60,000 bases of DNA, taken from positions 1-60,000 of the forward strand of contig JAQGDQ010000885.1 in the NCBI GenBank assembly GCA_030141605.1, in the 5' to 3' direction. Positions 1-13,000 of this stretch are shown here, in pieces. The DNA is from Tubiluchus corallicola. Its lineage: Eukaryota; Priapulida; Priapulimorpha; Priapulimorphida; Tubiluchidae. The notes beneath the pieces were generated by a model that saw only the letters and a list, made by a program, of their open reading frames with translations, had not been told where the DNA came from and did no database searches. Position 1 is the stretch's first letter, and the number at the start of each line of letters is the position of its first letter. A program made the position numbers and the translations under genes.

Positions 1-321
1 CTGATGAAGATAAAAATTTTAGAGGATTGAGATTGACTTGCATGGCTTAATCTTCGAATTCAGCTCACCAGACCCGACCGCCCAATGCCAACCCTAGGGA
101 TGTCACCGATCCCCTAAAACAATGTCCAACACAAAGTGCACTTTCTACAAATTCTACGGAAACACATCCCGTCGCTGCGGCCGAGATTTTGCTCTAACAA
201 TGTCCCACACAAAGTGCACTTTCTACAAATTCTGCGGAAACACATAATGTTTGGTGAGCTGAATTCGAAGATTAAGCCATGCAAGTCAATCTCAATCTTT
301 TAAAATTTTTATCTTCATCAG
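1..321. repeat. fold-back element with ~70-bp inverted arms
   Basis: The first ~72 bases reappear inverted at about 250-321, both ending in CTGATGAAGATAAAAATTTT or its complement. Between the arms a ~46-base segment starting TGTCCAACACAAAGTGC is present twice (about 122 and 203). The left end may continue outside the window. Confidence 0.9.
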
Positions 322-473
322 CTTCAAGCTTAGTTGTTTAGCACAGCTAAAGATGTCTTCTAAACACATCCAGAAAGAAAATTACTGCAAATTAAATCCA
401 AAATTTTGTTTACATAAAGAATAAGTTACATTTTTTCAACATTTTGGTAAGGAACCCGAAATATCATTCTCAG

Positions 474-652
474 TTTCTCTAATGTTTCTCTAATGTTTCT
501 CTAATGTTTCTCTGATGTTTCTCTGCTGTCTCTACTGTTTCTATTCTGTTTCTCTGCTGTTTCTATAATGTTTCTCTGCTGTTTCTATACTGTTTCTCTA
601 CTGTTTCTCTAATATTTCTATACTGTTTCTCTGCTGTTTCTATACTGTTTAA
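474..652. repeat. 11-bp minisatellite, about 16 units
   Basis: Variants of CTAATGTTTCT / CTGCTGTTTCT / ATACTGTTTCT in a row. The unit differs mainly at its first four bases. Confidence 0.9.
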
Positions 653-2152
653 CAACAACACATTAAATTCAAGGTACAAGCTGAGTATGATTATGGTCGA
701 ACGGCATAAACTTCTTTCACGATCTAACCTGTTACAATTAATCTGGTTCCAAATCCTTATCAAATTCCCAATTAATTTCTTATTTTAAAATAAACTTCCC
801 TCCCCTAAAACTCACTTCAGATTTGTCTTGAATTTAATGGTTCTCTCACAAGCATCAAGCATCCTTTCAAGCCCATCCTATTTATTACAATTCTAATTTA
901 CATCATGATCAGATCATCTCATCTTGGAGACTATGGTGGCAGGATACCATTGACCAAGGTCCATTTGGCTGCTAATGAATCCTTGGACCTATGAATCCTT
1001 TGTGGCTTCTTGGGCTTTTCCCATCTCACTCTTTGGTCGGGGAATCTTCATTTCCTACTTCACTGGCTTGCCTCCAAGCGCCTGGTTTCCATGGTTCCCA
1101 GGTGAGATGCTGCATAATGCCTTCCTTCCTGTAGACCTCGTGCCATTTTAGTCCTCTGCTTCTTCTTTGCCTTCTCCTCAGCTTCGACATCCCCTTTGCC
1201 TCCTTCCCGCTTTCCATCTCCATTTGTCCTTTTCTTATACCCTGCAATGCAAAAGTACACAGCAGTATCCTTGTTTCTAATACCACAAATAATACGATTA
1301 TTCATCATACACAATTTACACAATATTTATTTACAATGCAGATTCATTTTCCCATTCCCAACTATGTGATTATACCATTTTCTTTTGTGCCACCAGCCTT
1401 TATTTTTCCCTTATTTTTTTTGCCTAACGAATTTTATGTCAGCCTTTTATTGTTTAGACCGCCTGTATCCTCTCCTGGACAACTATCCGTGCGGGCAGTT
1501 GAGTTCTCTCCCTCAACTCTTTCTCCGGTGGGTCCTCTGCACGCTTCTTGGCCCCTTTTGCCTTGGTCCTTGTAACAGGTACCTCGGGCGTCGTTTCGTC
1601 TGGTTACCTTTGATAACCTATCCATTTTCTGACTAGCTTTGGTGTCTGCTTAACTTTTGGTTTTTGTACAACACACTACAAACAGTTAACATAGAAACTA
1701 AATAAGCACTTAAGTAAGGATGATCTCTTGCTGTTTTTTCAGATTTGATTTGTTTGGTATCTACGTGGTGATGTTTCTAGAGATTCTGCGCACTCTTGTT
1801 CACGTCCTCCTTGTATTTTCCATCCTTATTATCGTTCTACATTCTCTACGTTCTACGTTCTACATTTGGACTTTCGTTCTACATTCTCTTATCAGATGAG
1901 GTAAGAAGCAATTAGCACACAACAAACAATTATAAAAGTTGGTTTGATATACGTGTAATGAAGCAATTTCATAAAAACGAATTGTTTCAGTTTCTCACTG
2001 ACTCGTTTGCACGTCTGAGACACCATTTCACTTTTGGTGGGGCAAAAGAGTGGCTTGCGGTTGAGGGTGTGGCTGTAGGGGTACGGGGAATTCATAATTT
2101 ATCCTCTGTGCAGCAATGCATAACGAAAATCAAGCCTAAGTTAAAATAAAAT
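653..2152. other. no supported gene; possible decayed coding remnant at 1,060-1,625
   Basis: On the minus strand 1,434-1,620 can be read as a basic, Lys/Glu-rich peptide (VTRTKAKGAKKRAEDPPEKE) ending in a stop, and 1,060-1,230 as another Lys/Glu-rich stretch. They could be a retroelement or exon remnant, but no family was recognised and no splice structure is convincing. Short ATTCTACGTTCTAC-type repeats lie at 1,835-1,890. Confidence 0.3.
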
Positions 2153-2443
2153 AATTTAACACAAAATAGGGGAACGCGAAATGATTACACTAAACGTGAA
2201 AATCTGGAAAACGTTTGAGTGTATCTGAAAATACAAGTATACAAGAGAATGTGTAAGTGGCGTCCGTGAGAAATCTGTGTATGTGTCTCAGCGGCCTGCT
2301 TCGCCTTATATAGCGTGCCCGAGAAGCTTCCAGAAGTTTTGTTCCAGAACATTCCACACGGTAACACGATCATTCCAACGGAACATTCTACAATGTTCTA
2401 TGTAATTCTAATGGATGCCAGCAATCTCAACAACAATTATTGA
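2153..2443 (-). mobile_element. LTR-like repeat family 1, truncated copy
   Basis: Matches the family copy at 5,154-5,524 from GAACGCGAAATGATTAC onwards, including the TATATAG box and the heat-shock-element region, but lacks the other end. It ends ATCTCAACAACA. Confidence 0.75.
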
Positions 2444-2459
2444 AGGTTCCTATGTTTTC

Positions 2460-2828
2460 TGTTGTGTTTTGTTTCTCTTGGAAGGCTCGTAGAGAAAAGC
2501 AGAAAACGCCGTCAAATTAAACTAGTTTATTAAGCAAGAATTCTACAACACAAAAGTATGAAGGAACACGAAATGATTACACTAAACGTGAAAATCAAGA
2601 AAACGTTTGAGTGTATCTGAAAATACAAGTATACAAGAGAATGTGTAAGTGGCGTCCATGTGAATCCGTGTGCTCCAATCTCAGCGGCCTGCTTCGCCTT
2701 ATATAGCGTGATCGAGAAGCTTCCAGAAGTTTTGTTCCAGAACATTCTACACGGTAAGACGATTAATCTAACGGAACATTCTACAATGTTCTATGTAATT
2801 CTAATAGATGCCAGCGATTTCCACAACA
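2460..2828 (-). mobile_element. LTR-like repeat family 1 copy (solo LTR)
   Basis: 369 bases bounded by TGTTGTG and CACAACA. In minus orientation it has heat-shock elements (2,714-2,728 and 2,733-2,747), a TATA box and AATAAA in the order of an LTR (U3-R-U5). It shares the left flank TTCCTATGTTTTC with the copy at 5,154. Confidence 0.75.
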
Positions 2829-3550
2829 CTATACTTCCAAAATCAGCAAATTTTTCTCTGTGAAATTAGACTGCATAGAGAATTTCTAACTACTTCCATA
2901 CAAAGTCTGAGTGAAAATTCTACAGGCATTATATTCCGTTTATGCGTATAGTTACTGATTAAGAAAAGAAATAACTTCGCGCTTCGGAAATCGGATGCTG
3001 CATTTCGCTCCTGTTTCTAAGTAAATTCTTCCGTTCAAAACTAGAATTATATGCCATCGAGTGGAGCTATTGTCTAGGCTGAAAATGCCGTATATTTATA
3101 TGATACCAGTATTCTTGAAAATTTTATTATCAGCATGTTTGCAGCAATTATTACACGTATCCCTCAAAATTAACAGAGAATCTTAACATTACATACAAGA
3201 TCTAAATACTTTCACTTAATACCTCAATCCTTCAAATAAGCAAGAAAAAATAAACTAAATCCGTTTAATTAAGCCCAAAATAATAATGTTAATTTATTGT
3301 CATTCCAGTAACTGCAATATTCACACAATTAAATTTTCATTGTTCCATATAAGTACATCAAGGTATTGTAAGGAAGTGTAAAAGTTATAAAAGCACTTCA
3401 TGATGGTCATATATTTCCATTTCATAATGTCAGTATTTATAGTAATGCCAGTGTCTATAGACGTGATGCTGTTATAGCCTGCACTGTTTCTTAGGAAAGT
3501 GTATAATCTCTCATAATAACGTTTCAGGCTTATTAGTGCACCCTAAAAAC
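2829..3550. other. no feature recognised
   Basis: AT-rich sequence with no open frame, repeat or motif I could support. It lies downstream of the A2M-family gene and could include unrecognised 3'UTR. Confidence 0.4.
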
Positions 3551-3769
3551 CAGGGCCTATTTCAGCCTAAGCGAGGCCCGGGGAAGTGGGGCCCCCTCGG
3601 GTTGGCGCCCAGAAAGTTTTTGAACTGCTGGAACGCCGGAGAAGCATTTTCGAAGAGAAACTTTGGAGTTATACAGTTGTTAAAGGAAAGAACAATTGAA
3701 AGAAAAACTGCTTTATTCTCAAGACCAGTCCTTAATACTTGTCAATACTGGCAAACGGCGCACGTGCGG

Positions 3770-3808
<39 letters not shown>

Positions 3809-3919
3809 GTAGTATGTTCGCATAAAGCAAAAAAATGTTACGTTGGCACGAGGCCCCCCTTGAGGGTGAGGCCCCGGGGAAATATTCCCACTTACCCCCC
3901 CCCCCTGAAATAGGCCCTG
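3551..3919. mobile_element. non-autonomous hAT element (MITE), 369 bp
   Basis: Perfect 15-bp terminal inverted repeats CAGGGCCTATTTCAG / CTGAAATAGGCCCTG and a perfect 8-bp target duplication CTAAAAAC (3,543-3,550 and 3,920-3,927), diagnostic of hAT. It contains a (GA)n tract at about 3,773-3,803. It lies just beyond the stop of the A2M-family gene. Confidence 0.95.
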
Positions 3920-4006
3920 CTAAAAACAAGCAGAATTTATGCTACCTTATCACTTATTACATGTATTCACTCTCAGCAAAGCTTTACTTTTTGCTAATAA
4001 ATATTA

Positions 4007-7000
4007 TTAAAAGTAGCAAGGATCAGGAGTCACTGCTTCTTCTGTGTCATCTACTGGTACAGGAACATGTAAATTGTCGATTCTGTACTGCGTCATGGCC
4101 TGTTCCTCTGAAAAGGAAACCAGGAGATGAGTCATTCTTTGATTTGTTATAAAAACAAACTTATGAAAAGAGTTACAGGCTGTTTACAGAAAATTTTCTG
4201 GTGGTGAAGAAGTGAAAAATACGAAATATTATTTGTACAAACCATTTTAGTTTCAAGATCATTTATCAATTATGAATGAACCATTATTTGACCAAAAAGA
4301 AGAAAATGCCAAATATCCAGGAGTAAAGGCACCATTCAGACTAATGAGTTCTCTGCTTGTATATGAATCAGCCAGGGATTCGGGGACTCTTTGAATGACC
4401 AGCCCAACATCCTTGACCACTAAATTTAACAGCCTGCTGACAACAGAGAAAGTGAGTGCACAATAAGATATTTGTACTCCTCTTTCACATTGCATAGTTT
4501 TTTACTTTTAAAATATTTAATAGTTTGTTCTGATAATATCCCTTACAGATGCAAACATTGTCGAAAAGACATTTCATAACTTAGTCTCTATAGAAAGTTT
4601 ATATTTTTATTTATTAAGGCCCTATTTGACAGCTAGAATGATTGTAAAGTACTCGTTTTAAAACGTGTAGGATTTTTTCATCAGCCAATGTCTATTGAAT
4701 AAGTGTGTAAACGTTATCACGTTATAATTTCACCATAAAATTACGTTCATTTCACAGTGGAATGTTACATTTACCACATGTTAGCTTTATATTACATAAA
4801 TGTAATTAGATCTATATCACTATAAAATGTAGGGAAAAATGAAGTGCAGTTTACTCACCAGTGTTATAATAAGAATAAACTCGAGCTGGACTATGTTTTA
4901 AGTGATCTACAATAACTACTCTGTTTGCATGCACTTTTGCGCAGGTGTCCTCATCATTAGGAATCTGCAAATTAAGTAAATAGTTTGAAAACTTAGTGAA
5001 AAGGCACAGTCATATTACTGACTATCTATGACAAAACTTTATATTTCTGACATGCTGTTTACTAAAATCATCAGTAAAGCCTTGTACTCAGTAACTACAG
5101 TAACTAGCTGGAAAAATGCTGGTATTAGCTCCATGAAGTGTTCCTATGTTTTCTGTTGTGTTTTGTTTCTCTTGGAAGGCTCGTAGAGAAAAGCAGAAAA
5201 CACGCCGTCAAATTAAACTAGTTTATTAAGCGAGAATTCTACAACACAAAAGTATGAAGGAACACGAAATGATTACACTAAACGTGAAAATCTGGAAAAC
5301 GTTTGAGTGTATCTGAAAATACAAGTATACAAGAGAATGTGTAAGTGGCGTCCATGTGAATCCGTGTGCTCCAATCTCAGCGGCCTGCTTCGCCTTATAT
5401 AGCGTGCCCGAGAAGCTTCCAGAAGTTTTGTTCCAGAACATTCTACACGGTAAGACGATTAATCTAACGGAACATTCTAAAATGTTCTATGTAATTCTAG
5501 TAGATGCGAGCGATCTCCACAACATTTTCCTTTTTCTTCCAATTTTCTCACTCGTTTACCTACCCAAGCTTCATTCTGGAAATCTGTCAAACATACCTGA
5601 TTATAATAAATATTGACTGCACTGCCTTCGTCAGCAGGCTCGACCATTTGTAAATCTCTTAACCGCGTCAAATCGTTGAGCTGATCTTCGTCAACTTTGA
5701 AGCCAGACGGCAACTGAATTTCTGCCACAGACATACCGCTTGGACCGTCATTCAGATATCTATGAAAAGGATTAAGTTACGTGAAAACGGTTGCAAGTAG
5801 AACAACTAAACTTTAAGAAACATTAAGGAATAAAACTTTAATGTAATCAGCGCCCTCTAAAGAACAAAACAATAACTAACCTATAGTATCTTGAAAGAGT
5901 ACAATAAATAAAAAGTGTTTACACAATAATTTAACAATAACAGAACTTACCTGGAACAAATTTCTACAACTATTATATTTTCATCTGGACTCCACCCTTT
6001 TGATGATATATTATACGCTGGTGGTAAATCATCTACAATTTCGTTGTATTGCCATGACACCTGCACTAAACTGGTACCAGTTCCAGAAGCTGTGAAAGAA
6101 ACTATTTGCTCAGGACTGCCAACCTAAAGTGAGTGCACAATTGTTACATGTAGCATTTATCTATTAAATCATCACTGAATAAAAGTTTTTACACAAAAAC
6201 TATAGGCAAAAATGTCAGCTGATATCAATTTACTTACCACCCACTCTTGTAGTACGTCAGCATTTTCTGCATTGACAACAAATTTATTATGAGTAGACCC
6301 GGCAGTAATATCTATCTCGATATTTGTGTCTGGTGACTGTGTTTTTTCTCCAAACTCGGACAGAGCTTGTAAACCAATTATTGTATCCTAGAGAAAATTC
6401 AAAAATAAGACTGCATAGACTGCTGTTTTATATTAACACAGGGCACCATAATGCATTAATTAAAATAATATATTACTGTTTAACTTACTACAAAATATAC
6501 CTATAAAAGTGTGTCCATAGAAGGTACAAACTACATTAAAATATTAGGTTAATTTTTGGCTATCTGTATCTTAAAATATACTATTTGCATTGCATATCGA
6601 GAAATGCATGTTAGCTTTCCAGTACACATCATCTAGTAGACTAAGTAGCTTATTCTATTACATAATACATATGCATACCTGTGTTGAAGAAAATCCACCC
6701 AGAGAATTCCTCTGGCTAACTAACCATTTCATAACTGGAATAGCATCCACTGGATTATCATTAGCTAAGTATGCGAGGAGACCATAAGCAGTCATCTCAA
6801 TATCCACAGACTTGTGATTGTGGTGCTTGTAATATCTAGATGGCTTTTTCTCTTCTTGTGGGTTCATCCAGTATTTCTTATCATCTGTGTGAAATAAAGT
6901 TTAGCGCTAGTATACAAACACGGTAACTTATTTTCAGCCAAGTTGTTTGTGTTTATTCTTGAGTACTGTTTAAAACAGGGGTGTGCAAAGTGTGGCCCGC

Positions 7001-10000
7001 GGGCCTCTTGCGGCCCACAAAGAGATTTCTCAACCGAAAGTGTGCCCCGATCGATTAATTGAGTGTATCCAGCTGAAGTCCGTGCCACGATCCCAAAGAT
7101 AGTGCGGGTAGTTTTTTCTACTAGATCAGATGCCATTAACCCTTTACAAGTCGGTTGTAGCTTAATGTCACTGTACTACACAGACTGTGTGATACACATT
7201 ACTAATATGCATTGTAATGAAATTATCACTATATGTCCTGAAAGTAGAAATATATGGTTTGTAATGTAAATTTTAATAACTTCTAAAATAGTTCTTGAGC
7301 GTAGTAGTAATGATGTACGCAGGTCGGATGCAAAAATAATCGTTATTAGGCTTTTCTGTACTTGGCTCCTTGATCAAACTGCCTGTGGCCTGTAGGAATT
7401 GCGGGAAAGTTTATTGTGGCCCAGCTAGTCTGATAATTTGCACACTCCTGGTTTAAAGCAAAAGCTAATACTTGCCTATCTATGCCCATTTTAATGTCTA
7501 GCTTTAAAGAATCTATCTTCATAGATAGAGAGCATTGATAAGAAGTACAGATGCCCTTATACATGAAATCACTGCAATTAAAAATTCATTTTGAGTTTTT
7601 GACCTTGTGAACCTGGGCTTCGACCTTTTAAACCAAAAAGCAATTGGTCTTCAGGTCTTGCTCAGACCTATCCCTGTCACCCTAATTTCACCAGTTTTGA
7701 TTTTACTGTAACTTAGTTGTGCAGATAGACACATAGAGTCAACTAATAATTAATCGCCTTATTCACATACCTATTAATTTTATAATCCTCTTATCTGCAA
7801 ATCAGAGTAAAAACCAGAACTAGTCTACATAAAAGAAATTTTTCTAGTAAACTGCTCTTAAACATTATTACGTTATGAGCTCTGGAACATACCTTCAGTT
7901 ATGGCAAGGTCGTCAAATTTTCTTTGTGTAATAGTAGCCATTTTGTGATCCATTAATGTAAATGCATAATTCACAAGTGCTAAATCATATGGTGTTTCCA
8001 ATGTGTCCACCTTTGAAGCTAAATAGTCAGCAGCCCTTTTGATTGCGTCTTTAAGACCAGAAACGTCTATCTTGGCAATACCCTATACAATTGAATTTAA
8101 ATTGCAATTTTATAGTGAAAAGGAAATCTTTCATACTTGTTTTATATAAGATACATTCAATTACAAGATAAATTAATGTGCAACTTCATTAAAATAACAT
8201 TCGTAGATGCAGTGAATTATACGATTAAAAAGTTACCTCATCTTGCATGTTTTTATCAACTTCTAACAATGATATAAGAGTGTACGCAGAAAGAGCAATT
8301 CCTTTGCTAGCTTGCCCCTATAACAAAAATGGTATCAACATTATACAAAAACCGAAAAACGACATATGTAAAGGCAGAACTTACTCCATACTAAGAAACA
8401 CTGCACCTTCTTTCAGAATTGTATATTGTGTCAACAGAGTTTGAAGTTTTTGATATGATAGCCTGGTGCCAAATAGCTTGCTGGCAACACACATTCACTC
8501 AGAGAGCAAACAATATTTACGTATATTACCTGCATCTCTTTGTGTATCACACGACCTCCCACTTCCTTAAATGCTCCATCTGCTTGCTGATGTCTAACCA
8601 GCCATGATACTGTTCTGGTCATAACTTTAGGATCAATGAAGAGATACTTCTCAGCTTGAGAGAACGATTTAGCAACGAATGCCGTCAACCTAAGAAAATA
8701 AAAATGATTCTGGAACATCCACTTTCAGTGGAACGCTACTCTTATTTGTTAAAAAGCAGGTGTTAACTAGAGTAAGGCTAACTATTAAAAAATGTTATTC
8801 GATGAGCACACGTACGTAGTCATCATCATCATCATGCGCCCATCACATCTATTGTAGACATTCGACAGGCAGAATTCTAAAATAAAAGAAATCTGCCTTC
8901 AGACAGTTAAACGCAGCAGTAATCCAGCAAAAAAACTAGACACTGCTACGCCAGTGGCTTGTCAGCACCACTTCCGTTAACACGTACGTAGCACCAATTT
9001 TAACATCAGCAGAAATCAGCAATTCAAACTAATTCTGATAACTGTTCTGTAGACCGGAAATAGTAGACCACGAGAATTTCAAATATAATCTGCTCAAATA
9101 ATAAACTTCATTGTCAGCATTATAACCTGTTATGTAAGTTTAACTGGTTTCTATTTTCGAATTGCCATTTTGCAGTTAAAAGAAATGCAAGGCATGTTGT
9201 TGCTAAATCTTTTAACAACATTGGTATTTAACCATCTCTACAATACAAACAACCTATAATATTATGAACCTCATTATACATCTGGTGTTTATCTGCAAAA
9301 TGTCCAAACCTGTGGTGCATTTAACATAATGTGTATGATGGTAAGCCTTGCAATAATCACACTTTCCTGGGCTTTCCTTGCATGGAGTGAATTTTGCACA
9401 TCATCCTTAGCTTTAAACAAGATATAAAGTTTCACGAAACAATGTAAAGAATCATCAAGCCTTCGTTTTTGTTTCAGTAAAATAATTCGTTGTATTGGTT
9501 GTGTGAAGCTGATTATTGATGTTTTAGGTTATGGCAAAACTATGAAGAGTCTGATTATAAAACTACACATTTATTAAACATCAAACACAATAAGTGTAAC
9601 AGATAGTAATGCCAAGCCCCTGATCTAGCTTGCTCTCCTTCAGCTCCCAGACTCAATTCCCTGAGCTGGGTGCATCACAAGGCTTATATATCGTGCGCAG
9701 AGCTTCGACACCTCGATTCTGAATCACTTACTCACGTGACACCACTCATTAACTGGCTTCATACCAGCATTCATCAACATAATTATCTATCATAATCTAA
9801 TGCTTTTAACATAGTTTACCAGGTCCTCTTTACTGCTTGCACTTACCATACGCTTCCATGATCATCTCTATTACCAAATGCACTAAATGATCCATCTTTT
9901 CTTTGGTATTTAAGCTCTCGTTGATACCCTTTAAAAACGCAATATTATTTGTAAATGAATGCAACTAATTCTCTTAGCGAGTTATAGCATTAAGTGAATC

Positions 10001-13000
10001 GAATAATAAACAAAAACAAAAATTTTGAAGAAGCCAAGTGATAAAAGAATGTGCTACTCTTAGCCATTATAAGAAATAATTTTAAAACCTACGTGTGCTA
10101 AAAACTGGACAAATCTTAATAGCTTACCTATATCCATAAATTGTTTGGTTTTAGTTTGAATATCAGGAGTGTACTCATCAATAGCTATGAGGTAATTGGA
10201 CACAAAGATATTGGGAGCAAACGTGATCATATTCTGTTCACCGCATCCTGTCGGCATACGAATCAACCTGTCCAAATTCTTTAATGAAGGTCCCATCAAA
10301 TCTCCTATAACGGACACTTCCAATCGCTCAGAACCTTCAACGATATCATCGGGCCATGGTATTGTAGTCGTACGTTTGACAACTTTGACGCTTTTGACCT
10401 CTTCCTGCATGAGATCTACAAAGTTAGCTTTATTGAAATAGCGAGTGACTCCCTCAGGCTGAAATGAAAAAGCTGATTCTTTATTTTGATCAAGATTACC
10501 TGATGTGAACTGAGTTGTCTACGTATTAACACTAACTATACCAACAAATCCGAATAAAAATCAAAATAAGAACTAGATTGTACCTTCACTCGAAGATTCT
10601 TTGTAAAAGCGTCAGCCGCCGTTTCAGTTTGTCCGCTAATTTTCAGTGGTATTTCTCCAATAACTAGCGGTTTGATTCCAAAGAAAACAACAGTTGGTTC
10701 TCCAGGTGGTGCCTACATAAATATTATCACACATTAATAGCCATTTGACACATTTATGCTACACATATCAATTTTAACTTCAATGAGATGCTAGACATGC
10801 GAAATAATGTTAAGAACGTTACAGAAATGCCTTTTATAACATGTACAGTACCTTGATTTCTTTGCTTCTGCTGTCAAACTTGGCAGAGCTGGGCACACCA
10901 ATGTGTTCAAATGTTTCCCCACCACCGTGTAGTGTCAGCAAAACGTTTGTGTCATGATTTAGGTAGTTAAACACCAGAACTCTGATATAGACGTCCTCAC
11001 CACGAATTTCAGATTTAGGAAGTTCTACTTGAATGAAAAATTTTCTTGATACTGTAATCTAAAAAATATAAAAACGATATTTTAACTGAATTAAATCACA
11101 ACCAGTTTTTTGTTTGCTCTAAACCGAATCAGAATCAAATATCTCAATTTACATAAGGACAATTTCATTTTCCTCATGTACTAATTGCTAATTGGGCAGC
11201 CGGGTAAACTCTAGAACTTAGAATACCAATTTAGTCTCCAAAATTCTTTAAAACGTAAGGTACTTTATTAGTCTTTTTTCTCCCAACTGGTTTATTCTTG
11301 AAATTACTTTCTATGATATATATAGTGTTACGAAGGCGAAATGCCCTTTATTTTCAATCTTCCCCCTCTACATTGTGATAGTTTCATCCTTTATGAAGCC
11401 ATTACATATCAGCGTTTCATAGCAGCTATAAAGTATATGGACGCTATAGCCAGTCTAACATTCGCCGGTTTCGCACATTTGGGAGAAGTTACGTGAAGAG
11501 ACGCAAAGAGCTTCCCGATCTGCTATCGTCTCAAAGAAGAGGAACAACGGTGCTACGTTAGTTGGTGCAGTCCTTATGAGCCTGCGGACCTACTCCAGCC
11601 ATCTGGTTGAGAAACACCCACCTTGCAAGCGAGACGCACGTACTCGGACATCAACTTTCATGGCAAATTGAACCCCATGAGTCTCCAGACCGCTTTCTGA
11701 ATCTGGCCGGGACAGAGTCAGCTCTCCGATCCTCAACTACAGTCATTTCATAATTCCTTTTGTTCAGAAAATTTCAACACAAGCGTTTTTCGTAAGCATT
11801 CTGCTCTTAAATGGCAAAAACGTTTTAGGCATAACAGACATTTTGCACTCCTGTAAAACTTGTAAATTTATTTTTTTTTCAATCAAAAAAATTCTCCTGC
11901 GTGCTTCGTTCTGGTTCGAGGCCGAACCATTTTCTTTAGAGGAGGGTAGTGTTACGAAGGAGAAATGCCCTTTATTTTCGACCCTCCCTCTCTACATTGT
12001 GATGGCTTTATTCCTTACGAAGCCATTGCATATCAGCGTTTCATAGCAGCTATAAAGTAGCTGGTATGGAATGGCCTCATCGGTTCAATGATACACACAC
12101 ATATATTTACATCCATGTAGTGGATACACATAAAGCATACATATAGGCAGTAATTTCAAGAATAAACCAGTTGCGAGAAAAAAGACCATAAACACTGTAA
12201 TGAGAGTAAAGTACCTTACGTTTTAAAGGATTTTGGGTCTATATAAATGATGTATATATGCGCATATTAAAAGTAATTTTTGGGTTAGTCACAAAGTAAC
12301 TGTATAATGTCATCAACACTATGATGTTGTTGTCATCTTCGTTCTTCTTGTTGTTCGTGCAATGACGTCACAATAGAGTTACTCTGTATTTTAAAAATTT
12401 GCAAAAGAACTGATCCTTGCCAATGATACATGGTGTTCTGAATGACGTATCCAGGCAGTTGGACAGAAAAATCATCAAGAAGCGAATAATCCGATGCTTC
12501 GCATTCTTGACTAGTTTTACATGTTTAGCCATTAATTGTTTTTAAGATAAAACTATATAGAAATAAATGGCAAATTTATTTTGAACTGAGTTATTGCAAT
12601 TAGTAATAAACGCACCTTAGCTGTTTCTTCTGCAATTCCCAAGCCACATGCATCGCTTATGGCAAATGCACTAGCAATCCATGACGTAATTGTATCAGGA
12701 ACGTCAGTGGTGATTGTTCTAGAGCCGTTAGAGCTAAAGTCATAAAAATAACTATTATTGTTGAAAGTAGCACCACTAGTAATCTGTTAACAATTGTCGT
12801 ATTTTGTAAAATGACCAAAAATTAAATAAGCTTCTTCTTAAATGTTGACATGTCTATCAAGATTTAATTAAATTCATGTTAAAAGCAAAAACTATATATA
12901 GTATGTGCTTTTTTTCGAAAACACGATAAACATAAACATGAATTGGCATTTGACGTACGTAATCAGACACAAATTCGTCATGCTAAATTATAATTAGAGC

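Noticed and set aside
2530-2745. 71-codon frames recurring at 2,530, 5,226 and 16,409
   Set aside because: They lie inside the LTR-like repeats and cross the heat-shock elements, TATA box and poly-A signal; conserved because the repeat is.
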